From contig CALCCX010000155.1 of NCBI GenBank assembly GCA_937900165.1, positions 1-16,287 of the forward strand: a stretch of DNA of 16,287 bases. The letters run 5' to 3'. The stretch comes from an uncultured Acidimicrobiia bacterium (GTDB lineage: Bacteria > Actinomycetota > Acidimicrobiia > Spongiisociales > Spongiisociaceae). This document shows, piece after piece, positions 1-7,819 of this stretch; position 1 is the first letter of the stretch, and each line of letters opens with the position of its first letter. The notes beneath the pieces are model-generated. The model was not told the DNA's origin. It worked only from the letters and a program-made list of their open reading frames with translations, and searched no databases. A program made the translations under genes and the position numbers.

Positions 1-167
1 CCAAGGTCGCTCTCCGCCACGCCGTAAGAGGCGGCGCGCTCTACGCCACACCGAGTGGCGAAAAGAGCGGAGGCACGAACAACGCCGTCGGGGTTGATTC
101 CGTGGACACGAATCCCGTACTCACCAAGCTCGGCGGCGAGGAGTCGAGCCTGGTGTGCTGGGGTCGC
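1..167 (-). pseudogene. Continuation of the rhaD dehydrogenase domain beyond the internal TAG (partial)
   Basis: After the TAG at 168-170 the same frame stays open for 55 codons to the window edge and keeps clear SDR homology: LLAAELGEYGIRV followed by INPDGVVR and AASYGVAESDL. This is the downstream half of the SDR domain that family members carry after YxxxK. Several normally fixed residues differ: His for Asn before GINPDGVV, ASA for the usual GSG, and CG for the usual WG. The gene is also truncated by the window start. Either the gene is a pseudogene or the contig end holds base errors; the sequence alone cannot decide. Confidence 0.7.
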
Positions 168-1892
168 CTATGCAGAGCCATACGCAACGTTGTCGGGTCC
201 AGCCACAATCGCGTTCTTGCTCACTATATAGATGATGTCGCCGCCGGTCCCTTGATCGATCATCTTCAACGCGGCGTACTTCGAGAAGAAAAACGAACCC
301 TTCGCCATTACGTCATATTGAACATCCCAATCCGACTCGTCTGTGTCGAAGAGGGACTTCGAAATCGAGAGACCGGCGTTGTTGATCAGGATGTCGATGC
401 CGCCAAAAGCTCGCACGGTGTCATCAATGGCCCGGCGAGCTCCATCTTCATCCGTCACATCTGCGACCACCGCACGAGCCAAATCCGCCGAACCGATCTC
501 GTCGGCTACCTGGCGTGCAGCCTCACCATCGATATCGCTGACAATCACCAACGCACCTTCATCAGCCATAAGCCGTGTGATGGCTCTCCCTATGCCCGAC
601 CCTGCACCGGTAATCAGTGCTACCTTGCCCGCGAGTTTTTTGGGTGTCGGCCTCCGCCGCAGCTTGGCCTCTTCTAGGAGCCAATACTCGACCTTGAACT
701 TCTCGTGCTCGGGGACGGGACTGTACGACGACAGCGCCTCGGACCCTCGAATCACATTCATGGCGTTGACATAGAACTCTCCGGCGACTCTGGCTGTCTG
801 CGCGTCTGATCCGAAGCTGAACATCCCGACGCCGGGTATGAGGAAGATCGCCGGGTCGGCGCCACGCATCGCAGGCGTCGATTTGTCGGCGTAACGGTCG
901 TAGTAGGCGCGGTACTCGTCTCGGTATTCGAGGTGAAGCGCCGCGAGCCGCGCAACCTGATATTCAGCCGACGCAGTCGCCGGCAAATCGAGCAGAAGCG
1001 GCCGAACCTTCGTACGAATGAAATGGTCAGGACACGACGTTCCGAGCGGCACCACCGATGGTGTTCCTTCGCGGCTGATGAAATCGAGAACCAGCTCATC
1101 GTCGGCCCAACATCCAATAGTGTTGAAGTCGGTCGACGCCATCGCACGGACAAATGGAGCTAGAACAGCGGCTCGCTCCAGTCGCTGGGGCTCTGGGAGA
1201 CCCTCAAAACCCGCCCGGACAGAGCCCAACGGCTCGTCTCGGCCTTCGCTCACTATGAAATCGGTTGCCCTGTGAATCAATTCCAGCGAGTTCTGTTCGC
1301 ACTCCTCCGATGTCGCACCCCAGGCGGTGAGGCCGTGGCCTCCCATGACCACACCACGGAGACCGGGGTTCTGGTCGATCAATCCTTCTATCTGCAACGC
1401 CAGCTCGAATCCGGGTCTCCGCCAGGGAACCCAGGCAACTTCGTCGCCATAACAGCGTCTTGTCAACGCCTCCCCATCTGCCGATGCCGCGATCGAGATC
1501 ACCGCGTCCGGGTGCAGATGGTCAACATGACGCCTAGCGATCAACGCATGCATCGACGTGTCAATACTTGGTGGGGCGGTTTTGGGATCGAACAGACAAC
1601 GATCGAGAAGCTCATGCATCTCGTCCTCATGCTCTGCGCCGCGATAGGCTGCCTTGAGCTTGCGGATCCTGTCGACATCCAACGCCGACAACCCACCCGA
1701 CGTCAAAGTGCCGAGATCACCTCCGGATCCCTTCACCCACATAACGTCGACGTCAGTGCCCGTGACAGGATCCGTCACCGTGCCCTTTGCGGAAGTGTTA
1801 CCGCCGCCGTAATTGGTGTTACGTGGATCCGATCCGATTCTGTTGGACCGACCGATCAGGTCACTCACGGCCTGACCATCAATGCCCGTCAT
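168..1892 (-). CDS. rhaD: Bifunctional rhamnulose-1-phosphate aldolase / short-chain dehydrogenase, interrupted
   Basis: Fusion of an N-terminal class II aldolase (residues ~1-400) and a C-terminal short-chain dehydrogenase (~420 on). The aldolase part shows NTNYGGGNTSAKG (25-37), KGSGGDLGTL (54-63), the metal site HVDHLHPD (122-129) and GGHGLTAWG (184-192). The SDR part shows TGAGSGIG (428-435), NNAG (504-507), catalytic Ser558 and Tyr571. The family splits rhamnulose-1-phosphate into DHAP and L-lactaldehyde, which the SDR domain is thought to oxidise. The frame stops at TAG 168-170, right after YGSA, where the catalytic Lys of YxxxK belongs; in-frame homologous coding continues to the window edge. 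Family members are usually near 680-700 residues, against 574 here. I chose the ATG at 1892 because AAGGAG lies 8 nt upstream; the in-frame ATG at 1916 has no good site. Family assignment is confident; rhamnose specificity is inferred from the domain order and the neighbouring transporter. Confidence 0.88.
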   Translation of the reverse strand: MTGIDGQAVSDLIGRSNRIGSDPRNTNYGGGNTSAKGTVTDPVTGTDVDVMWVKGSGGDLGTLTSGGLSALDVDRIRKLKAAYRGAEHEDEMHELLDRCLFDPKTAPPSIDTSMHALIARRHVDHLHPDAVISIAASADGEALTRRCYGDEVAWVPWRRPGFELALQIEGLIDQNPGLRGVVMGGHGLTAWGATSEECEQNSLELIHRATDFIVSEGRDEPLGSVRAGFEGLPEPQRLERAAVLAPFVRAMASTDFNTIGCWADDELVLDFISREGTPSVVPLGTSCPDHFIRTKVRPLLLDLPATASAEYQVARLAALHLEYRDEYRAYYDRYADKSTPAMRGADPAIFLIPGVGMFSFGSDAQTARVAGEFYVNAMNVIRGSEALSSYSPVPEHEKFKVEYWLLEEAKLRRRPTPKKLAGKVALITGAGSGIGRAITRLMADEGALVIVSDIDGEAARQVADEIGSADLARAVVADVTDEDGARRAIDDTVRAFGGIDILINNAGLSISKSLFDTDESDWDVQYDVMAKGSFFFSKYAALKMIDQGTGGDIIYIVSKNAIVAGPDNVAYGSA

Positions 1893-1974
1893 CGAATCAG
1901 CTCCTTGCCGTGTCATCGATCGAGGCTCTACGCCTCTTGCCGTTGATTCTCGTCTTGGCTGGAGACTATTCGCC

Positions 1975-2015
1975 GGTCATGTGGTCTTCGGATATTTTCC
2001 GAAGACCACATGACC
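1975..2015 (-). promoter_or_regulatory. Perfect 17-bp inverted repeat (stem-loop) between rhaS and rhaD
   Basis: Arms 1975-1991 (GGTCATGTGGTCTTCGG) and 1999-2015 are exact reverse complements around a 7-nt AT-rich loop. The element begins 8 bases past the stop of the binding-protein gene and lies ~80 bases before the rhaD start. No T-run follows the stem on either strand, so a classical Rho-independent terminator is not supported. Likely roles are a 3' mRNA stabiliser that keeps binding-protein message abundant, or a partial attenuator lowering rhaD expression. A long operator is a less likely alternative. Confidence 0.75.
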
Positions 2016-2022
2016 ACACGGT

Positions 2023-3135
2023 TCAGCCGCCGATGTTGTCCACTGTGTAGACGGTGAATGGGCCCATCAGCACCCGCAGACCACTATCACGAGTGGGATC
2101 TGCAGTGATGGTGTACATGCCCATGCGTCCTGCCTCAAAGACGACACCCTCAGCAGCTTCGATCTGACCCGTAGCGATACCGTACGCCACGTAGTAGGTG
2201 AGATAGCCGAGGTCTACGAAATCCCACAAGGCGAACACTGGTGCACAGCCACTGAGGCTGTACTCACGCATCTCGTCGGGCAAACCGAGACCAGACACTT
2301 TCACCTGATCACAGAGCCCTTCCTGTGTCATCGCCTGGGCCGCAGCCACGATACCAACCGTGGTCGGGGCCATGATCAGCCCGAGATTCGGATACTGATC
2401 GGCCAGCGCAAGCGCCTGCGTCACAGAATCCTCGGCCACATCATTGCCGAAGACAGTGTCGACAAGCACCAGATCGGCGTACTTGTCGTCTTCGACAAGA
2501 GCACTTTCCATCGCCGCTATCCAGGCGTTCTGGTTGGCGGCCTCCGGAGTCGCGGACAGGATGGCGAACTCGCCACCTCCCGCGCCAAGGATCTCGAGGG
2601 CCATATCGGCCATTACGACGCCAGTGTCGTCGAAGTCGACCTGAGCAACGAACACGCTCTCCCCCTCCGCGGAGGGAATGGGCGAGTCCCAACTGACCAC
2701 AGGAATACCCGCGTCTGCTGCCGCCTGCGCCGACGGAGCAAGCTCGTCACCCGCGTTGTTGGACACCATGATGGCGCCAACGCCTTGGGTCACAGCGTTC
2801 GCCATGAACTCGATCTGCCCGGTGGAATCACCACAATCGGCCGGCCCAACAAACGAAGCCGGATCAGAACCGAGTTCAGCAGCCGCTTCCTCAGCCCCAG
2901 AATTCGCCTGAGGGAACACCGGAATGTTCGTGCACTTCGGCAAGAACAATGCCGAAATCGACTCAGCTGCCTCAATGACAACCGGACCACCAACCTCGAC
3001 GCCAGCAGACGTCGTGGTTGTGTCCTGCTCGGTTGTGGTTGTGGTTGTGGTTGTGTCCTCTGCCGCAGAGCCACAGGCCGCAGCTACGAGCGCGACAGCA
3101 GCCAGCAACGCCGCCAGTCTCATCCTCTTTCTCAT
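2023..3135 (-). CDS. rhaS: Sugar ABC transporter substrate-binding lipoprotein, RhaS/LsrB-like
   Basis: A 370-residue type 1 periplasmic-binding fold protein that would deliver a monosaccharide to the neighbouring CUT2 permeases. It starts with a basic n-region (MRKRMR), a hydrophobic stretch and a lipobox ending VAAAC, so Cys21 is the likely lipidated residue. A Thr-rich linker (eight Thr at 28-35, four more at 39-42) tethers the binding domain. The central part (GQIEFMANAVTQGVGAIMVS, then PVVSWDS) and the C-terminal GLGLPDEMR and FALWDFVDLGYLTYYVAY resemble rhamnose-binding RhaS and the AI-2 binder LsrB. The ATG start has GGAGG 6 nt upstream. It lies 123 bp after permease 2 and is followed by a strong stem-loop. 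Rhamnose as ligand is an inference from the adjacent RhaD-type aldolase; AI-2 or another deoxysugar is possible. Confidence 0.88.
   Translation of the reverse strand: MRKRMRLAALLAAVALVAAACGSAAEDTTTTTTTTEQDTTTTSAGVEVGGPVVIEAAESISALFLPKCTNIPVFPQANSGAEEAAAELGSDPASFVGPADCGDSTGQIEFMANAVTQGVGAIMVSNNAGDELAPSAQAAADAGIPVVSWDSPIPSAEGESVFVAQVDFDDTGVVMADMALEILGAGGGEFAILSATPEAANQNAWIAAMESALVEDDKYADLVLVDTVFGNDVAEDSVTQALALADQYPNLGLIMAPTTVGIVAAAQAMTQEGLCDQVKVSGLGLPDEMREYSLSGCAPVFALWDFVDLGYLTYYVAYGIATGQIEAAEGVVFEAGRMGMYTITADPTRDSGLRVLMGPFTVYTVDNIGG
3031..3054. repeat. Hexanucleotide tandem repeat encoding the poly-Thr linker
   Basis: Four exact copies of GGTTGT (plus strand) encode the eight-threonine run just after the lipidation site of the RhaS-like protein. 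A shorter related stretch (GTGGTTGTGTCC) lies at 3014-3025. A six-base unit can slip without changing the frame, so linker length may vary between strains. Confidence 0.8.
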
Positions 3136-3258
3136 ACGTTTCCTCCATGTGATTCGGTTCTTGGGTCTTTTTCGTCAATCACGGTCAGGTCGTCCTCCTC
3201 CTTTGCGGGTTGTTCGTCTTCTCGTCTCATTTGCCTCGGTTTCCGCACCGCCAGCTGG
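3136..3258 (-). other. Spacer between permease 2 and rhaS
   Basis: 123 bp with no supported gene. It contains the Shine-Dalgarno sequence GGAGG for rhaS directly before its ATG. A weak 6-bp inverted repeat (GCACCG/CGGTGC, about 3245-3273) overlaps the end of the upstream permease gene. The size suits an internal promoter or processing site that could raise binding-protein expression, but I see no convincing -35/-10 pair. Confidence 0.35.
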
Positions 3259-4227
3259 TCACGGCTCCGGTGCAGGTAGACGAGTTCGCCGTCTCTCTAT
3301 CAGATTCGGAACTAGGACAGAACCTAAGAGCAGCAGCCCTACGACTCCGGTCTGCATGATCCCGTCCACATTGGCAAGGCCCAGACCGTTCCTGATGTTG
3401 AGGACGGTGAACACTGCAAGGACTACTCCAAACATGGTGCCGGAGCCACCGAAGATGCTGACCCCGCCTAACAGGACCATGGTGATAATGTCCAACTCGA
3501 AGAATTCGGCGAGGCTGCCGCGCACGGATCCGAGGCGAGCAGCGAAGAGGACTCCGGCCAAGCCGGCCGTCAGTCCCGACACGATAAAAAGTCGCAGCTT
3601 GACTCCGGAGACGCCAATCCCTGAGTATCGGGCTACGTCGGCACTGTTGCCGATGATATAGACTTTACGCCCGAAGGACCCACGTTCGAGAACGACCCAG
3701 GCCACCGCCAGGATCGCGAAAAAGATGATGAGCGCCAATGGAATCGGGCCTAGTAGCGGCTGCTGGCCTAGACGATCAAACCATTCTGGAAAATCACCAA
3801 TGGAGCGGTCTTCAAGGATGACTCTGGCGGCTCCGCGGAAGCCGATCAGCCCGGCCAGGGTGACCACTAGCGAGGGGAGCCCGATTCTGGCGATCAGCAG
3901 CCCCTGCACCAGACCGGCCAGAGCACCGGCAAGAATGCCGAAGACCACGGCCAACAAGAATGGAATGTCTCCGGATACTTGCATCGATGCCATCACCGCG
4001 GCGGAGAACCCCATGACAGAGGCGACGGAGAGATCGATCTCACCGTTGATGATGACGAATGCCATGGCCACGACGACGATGATCTTCTCGATCGAAAGCC
4101 AGAAGAGATTGATGAAGTTTCCGAAGCCCAGATAAAAGGGTGACAGGGCGGCGTTACCGATGATCGTCACGACCAGGACCACAAGGAGGACGGCCTCCCA
4201 TCGATGACGCGAGAGCCAGTCACTCAT
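3259..4227 (-). CDS. CUT2-type sugar ABC transporter permease 2 (RhaQ/RbsC-like)
   Basis: Integral membrane permease of the BPD_transp_2 family, 322 residues from the chosen start, with about 8-10 hydrophobic segments. Family marks are INGEIDLSVASVMGFSA (the common GGIDLSVG motif), IIGNSADVARYSGI (the ABC-ATPase contact region) and LLGGVSIFGGSGTMFG. With the next upstream permease it should form a heterodimeric channel energised by the double ATPase. I chose ATG 4227 because AAGGGG lies 6 nt upstream and the start overlaps the stop of permease 1 by 8 bp, a typical coupled arrangement. A GTG at 4260 would give an 11-residue longer form with no better site. The specific rha name is not given because the two permeases cannot be told apart confidently from sequence alone. 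Confidence 0.88.
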   Translation of the reverse strand: MSDWLSRHRWEAVLLVVLVVTIIGNAALSPFYLGFGNFINLFWLSIEKIIVVVAMAFVIINGEIDLSVASVMGFSAAVMASMQVSGDIPFLLAVVFGILAGALAGLVQGLLIARIGLPSLVVTLAGLIGFRGAARVILEDRSIGDFPEWFDRLGQQPLLGPIPLALIIFFAILAVAWVVLERGSFGRKVYIIGNSADVARYSGIGVSGVKLRLFIVSGLTAGLAGVLFAARLGSVRGSLAEFFELDIITMVLLGGVSIFGGSGTMFGVVLAVFTVLNIRNGLGLANVDGIMQTGVVGLLLLGSVLVPNLIERRRTRLPAPEP

Positions 4228-5332
4228 CAGGAGCCCCTTCTGAAGCTCGACTATGTTCACCGACCGTTACCGGCGGTGAGCTGCCGGAATCGCTGCGTGC
4301 CGCGGCGATCGGACGCCTGCTGAGACGCCGCTGAAGGGCGAGGTCGATCAGCACGCCGACGAGGATGAGGATTCCAAGAACCGCGTCGCGCCAAAACTCG
4401 CTCACCTGAGGAAGACGCACGAGGCTGAGCTCGAGAGTCTTGATCAGGCTCGCCCCGAGCAGTGCGCCCAGTATCGTTCCGGCGCCACCGAAGATGCTGA
4501 CGCCTCCCACTACGGCGGCGGCCACCGATTCGAGTTCGAGACCCGCGCCGGCAGTGGCGCTGATCGTGCCGATCCGTGCCATGAACATGAACCCGGCGAG
4601 ACCGGCGAAGGCACCGGAGCCGACGAAAGCCCAGAAGACCAGTCTCTGTTCGGGCAGCCCGGCCTGCTTTGCGGCCTCCGGGTTGGAGCCAATGGCGTAA
4701 AGCCTCCTACCCCACCTCAGGCGAGCGAGAGCCCAATGGAGTCCCAAACCTGTCAGGACTGCGACAAGGGACACAAGACGAATATCGAAATCACCGAAAC
4801 TCACAACAGTCACCTGATTGAACTGGAGTACCCAATCGGGCAGAGTGTCGGCCGTAATGTTCTGGCCACCCGAATAGAGGCTCAGCATCGTCCGGAAGAG
4901 AGCCAGGGTTCCGAGAGTCACAATGATGGCCGGGATCCGTCCATAGGCGACCAACAAACCATTGAAAGCGCCTAGCGTCGAACCAACCAATATCGCGATT
5001 ACGGCTGCAACAAGAGGTCCTGTCGAAGTGTTGGCCGCGAGGAAGTCTCCCGTCAGATAGGCAGCCACCCCGGTGGCTGATCCCACCGAAAGGTCGATGT
5101 TGCGGGTGATGATCACCAGGGCCTGGCCAGCCGCGAGTATCCCAACGATGACCACGCTGGTGATGACGCGGTTGAAGAACCGGCCGCTCAAATAGTTTTC
5201 GATCAGAAACCCGAACGTCACCACCGACAGAGAGATGATGCCAATGAGGGTCAACTCCTTGACACGCTCAGGTTTCATCCTCCGCAACCGGCCTGACCCG
5301 CGGTTCATCCCGGTTGCTGGGGAGACTTTCAC
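4220..5332 (-). CDS. CUT2-type sugar ABC transporter permease 1 (RhaP/RbsC-like)
   Basis: A 370-residue BPD_transp_2 family permease with many hydrophobic helices starting near residue 27. It carries ITRNIDLSVGSATG, YAIGSNPEAAKQAGL and VVGGVSIFGGAGTILGALLGA, hallmarks of ribose/rhamnose-type importers. The C-terminal ~45 residues are polar (Ser/Pro/Arg-rich) and extend past the last helix; they look cytoplasmic and poorly ordered. The GTG start overlaps the ATPase stop as GTGA, indicating translational coupling. An internal ATG at residue 9 or 19 is possible but lacks the overlap. It acts with permease 2, the ATPase and the RhaS-like lipoprotein in the inner membrane. Confidence 0.88.
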   Translation of the reverse strand: MKVSPATGMNRGSGRLRRMKPERVKELTLIGIISLSVVTFGFLIENYLSGRFFNRVITSVVIVGILAAGQALVIITRNIDLSVGSATGVAAYLTGDFLAANTSTGPLVAAVIAILVGSTLGAFNGLLVAYGRIPAIIVTLGTLALFRTMLSLYSGGQNITADTLPDWVLQFNQVTVVSFGDFDIRLVSLVAVLTGLGLHWALARLRWGRRLYAIGSNPEAAKQAGLPEQRLVFWAFVGSGAFAGLAGFMFMARIGTISATAGAGLELESVAAAVVGGVSIFGGAGTILGALLGASLIKTLELSLVRLPQVSEFWRDAVLGILILVGVLIDLALQRRLSRRPIAAARSDSGSSPPVTVGEHSRASEGAPDE

Positions 5333-6822
5333 GCGGTTCCGACAGCCGCTGTCATAACACGCTCTTGAGTGGCCTGGTCGCGGCCGAAAATGCCGCGGAT
5401 CTGTCCCTCTCGCATAGCCACCACTCGATCACTCATCGCGAGCACTTCCGGGAGGTCGGACGAGATCAGGACTATGGCGATGCCCGACCGAGCCAGATCG
5501 TCGATGAACTGATGCACGTCGGCCTTCGCTCCGACGTCGATACCCCGAGTGGGCTCATCGAGGATGAGTATTCGCGGATTGACGTTGAGCCACTTGGCCA
5601 GCATCGTTTTCTGTTGATTCCCACCTGAAAGCTGAGCTACCGGAGTTGACAGGCTGGGGGTGAGGATTCGGAGCTTCTCGACGAGGCCGCGAGCGTCGTC
5701 TCTCTCTGCGATCGAATCGAGGAGCCCGATCGAGGATGTGTATCTCTTGAGAGTGGCCATCGTCACGTTCGCGGTTACCGACTGTGGGACCGATAGACCG
5801 AGACGCCGGCGGTCCTCAGACAAGTAGGCGATACCAAGTGCCAGGGCGTCTCGAGGCGAATTGAGCCGAACTGAAACGCCGTCGACCTCGATGGAACCGG
5901 TGTCCGCCGGCGCCACACCGAAGAGCGCCAATGCCACGTCGGTCCGGCCCGCGCCGACAAGACCGGCGAATCCGAGTATCTCTCCTTCGCCAACTTCGAA
6001 GGACACATCCTCGAACACCCCCTGACGACCCAATGATCGGACCTTGAGAACCCTTTCCCCAATGGGATGTTCAGTCCGGATGAAGAAGTCGGACACGTCA
6101 CGTCCGACCATCTCTTGGATGAGTACCTCTTCGGTCACCTCGTTTGTCGGTGTCGTGGAGATGTGACGACCATCCCGCAAGACGGTGATGCGATCGGCTA
6201 TCTCGAAGACTTCTTCGAGCCGGTGACCAATGAAGAGTATGGCCACCCCCGACTCTCGAAGACTCCTCACCTGCTGAAAGAGCCTGTTCACCTCATGAGC
6301 GGACAGGGAGGCAGTGGGCTCATCCATGATCAGGACCCGCACATCGAGCGAAATGGCCTTGGCGATCTCGACGCCTTGCTGACTGGCGACTGTGAGGCTG
6401 GCAGCCAGTATTTGCGGATCGATATCGAGATCGAGCTTCGCGAGCAGCAGGGCCGCCTCGTCGTTCATCGCATCCCAGTTCACAATGCGTCCGCGGTCCT
6501 GGTGACCTATGAAGATGTTCTCGGCAACGCTCAAGTCGGGAAAGATCAATGGTTCCTGGTAAATGGCCGCGATGCCAAGGAGTTGCGCTTCTGCGGAATT
6601 GCTGACCGACACTTTCTGGCCGGCGAGGGTCATCGACCCGCGGTCGGCGGAGTAGATTCCCGTCATAATTTTGATCAAGGTCGACTTACCGGCGCCGTTT
6701 TCGCCCACCACGGCATGGACCTCGCCGGGATAGAGAATCAACGAGACATCTTCGAGCGCCCGGGTAGTACCAAAGCGCTTAGAGATTCCCGACATCGTGA
6801 GGACCGGAGCACTCTCAGACAT
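5329..6822 (-). CDS. CUT2-type sugar ABC transporter ATP-binding protein (RbsA/RhaT-like, two NBDs)
   Basis: A 497-residue protein with two nucleotide-binding domains in one chain, as usual for CUT2 importers. The first domain has Walker A GENGAGKST (40-48), the degenerate signature LTVASQQGVEIAKAIS and Walker B LIMDEPTASLS. The second has the degenerate Walker A region GLVGAGRTDVA, the signature LSGGNQQK and Walker B LILDEPTRGIDVGAKADVH. Degeneracy of one site is normal in this family. I chose ATG 6822 over the in-frame TTG at 6828 because AGGA sits 7 nt upstream of the ATG. It is coupled by GTGA overlap to permease 1. In Rhizobium the equivalent rhamnose ATPase is called RhaT; that name is ambiguous with the E. 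coli rhamnose symporter, so no symbol is assigned. Confidence 0.92.
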   Translation of the reverse strand: MSESAPVLTMSGISKRFGTTRALEDVSLILYPGEVHAVVGENGAGKSTLIKIMTGIYSADRGSMTLAGQKVSVSNSAEAQLLGIAAIYQEPLIFPDLSVAENIFIGHQDRGRIVNWDAMNDEAALLLAKLDLDIDPQILAASLTVASQQGVEIAKAISLDVRVLIMDEPTASLSAHEVNRLFQQVRSLRESGVAILFIGHRLEEVFEIADRITVLRDGRHISTTPTNEVTEEVLIQEMVGRDVSDFFIRTEHPIGERVLKVRSLGRQGVFEDVSFEVGEGEILGFAGLVGAGRTDVALALFGVAPADTGSIEVDGVSVRLNSPRDALALGIAYLSEDRRRLGLSVPQSVTANVTMATLKRYTSSIGLLDSIAERDDARGLVEKLRILTPSLSTPVAQLSGGNQQKTMLAKWLNVNPRILILDEPTRGIDVGAKADVHQFIDDLARSGIAIVLISSDLPEVLAMSDRVVAMREGQIRGIFGRDQATQERVMTAAVGTA

Positions 6823-7011
6823 TGACAAGTCCTGAAGCGGTATGGCACCCTACGGGCCGATCTGCCTGCCAGCGATGATAGCCGGGGCGGCCTCCAGACT
6901 TCGTTGGCACGCACATGTCAGCTCTATCGATCACACCAACTCGACTCCTCCAGCAAGTCGGGCAACTCGGACCATGCAACCATGCGCCCTGTACCTCCAA
7001 GTAAGCGAATC
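6823..7011. other. Spacer upstream of the ABC transporter genes
   Basis: About 190 bp with no gene I can support. The short frames here (for example 6815-7015 minus, 66 codons) lack recognisable motifs and ribosome-binding sites. It is the largest gap in the minus-strand cluster apart from the divergent promoter, so an internal promoter for the transporter and aldolase genes is plausible. I see only a small hairpin (GACT/AGTC arms around TGCTGGAGG) and no clear promoter boxes. Confidence 0.35.
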
Positions 7012-7797
7012 TCATTGGTCTTCAACCCATGCTCGGTCGCCATCGACGACGACCACCTGGCCAGGTTCGGGTGCCAACACGACTCGATCGCCGGTGGAAT
7101 CGGCCTCTCCAACTGCCGAGAGAAACTCGACGACGTCTGGGTCCGACGCTTCGAGGTAGTGGCTGGCGATCACCGTCCTTGTCGACAGCAGCTCTGCGGC
7201 CATGGCCGCATGACGCGGCGCCATCGCACCCGCCAGGATCTCGGCCGGACCAGGGACCTGTGACATGAGGGCTGTCGGCAGGGCGCACCCGAGGATGGCA
7301 ACGGTCGGTTCGTAGAGTTCACCGATCATGGCCATGCCAGGAAATATCGCCGAGTCGCCCCAGTGGTAGATGCGCACCCCGGGTTCAACCTCGACGATGA
7401 ATCCCAGAGCCGTGCCCGGCACAACGGTCCCGTCAGACAGAGTCGCTTGGGACCAATGGTGTGACTCGACTGTTTGGGCCTCGACACCGTTGACCCGAAG
7501 CTTGATTCCGTGAATGGTCGCTTGTACCTGGTTGGACGGAAGGCCTTGGTCCAACATCAGAGCGCGTACGTCGGCGGCACCGATGATCGGAGCGCCGGTC
7601 CGTTTGGCGATGACGAACGCATCTCCCATGTGATCCCACACGGCGTGGGAAACGAAGATCACATCGGGTGTCTCCAACTCCTCAGGGGTGGTTGGTGCTC
7701 CGGGGTTGCCGATCAGAAACGGATCGAACAGGATCCGACAGCTGGGTGAGACAACCTCGTAGCCGCCCACCCCGAAGAACCTGATCCGAGTACTCAT
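7012..7797 (-). CDS. UlaG-like metallo-beta-lactamase-fold hydrolase
   Basis: A 261-residue cytoplasmic protein of the MBL-fold superfamily, near the L-ascorbate-6-phosphate lactonase UlaG branch. It opens with the typical RIRFFGVGGYEV strand. The first metal motif reads HAVWDH (51-56), so the second His of canonical HxHxDH is Val53. Other candidate ligands are His113/His114 (ESHHW), Asp148 (HWGDSAIF) and His213 (SHYLE). The site may therefore bind metal atypically, and a lactonase or phosphodiesterase role is only a family-level guess. I chose ATG 7797 because homology starts there; an in-frame GTG at 7830 would overlap the dehydrogenase gene by 11 bp. Neither start has a strong Shine-Dalgarno site. 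Its place among sugar oxidoreductases suggests a role on a sugar lactone or sugar-acid intermediate. Confidence 0.8.
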   Translation of the reverse strand: MSTRIRFFGVGGYEVVSPSCRILFDPFLIGNPGAPTTPEELETPDVIFVSHAVWDHMGDAFVIAKRTGAPIIGAADVRALMLDQGLPSNQVQATIHGIKLRVNGVEAQTVESHHWSQATLSDGTVVPGTALGFIVEVEPGVRIYHWGDSAIFPGMAMIGELYEPTVAILGCALPTALMSQVPGPAEILAGAMAPRHAAMAAELLSTRTVIASHYLEASDPDVVEFLSAVGEADSTGDRVVLAPEPGQVVVVDGDRAWVEDQ

Positions 7798-7819
7798 CGA
7801 GCAAACATCGCTTCGGGAC

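Noticed and set aside
168..170. Pyrrolysine or programmed amber read-through in RhaD
   Set aside because: The site is tempting because it replaces a catalytic Lys, but there is no pyl gene or read-through signal in view, and the contig end shows other suspicious bases; a point mutation or error is simpler.
6067..6825. 252-codon plus-strand open frame
   Set aside because: Antisense to the clearly homologous ABC ATPase; no motif of its own.
6815..7015. 66-codon minus-strand frame in the spacer before the ABC ATPase
   Set aside because: Overlaps the real ATPase start, lacks a ribosome-binding site and has no recognisable feature.
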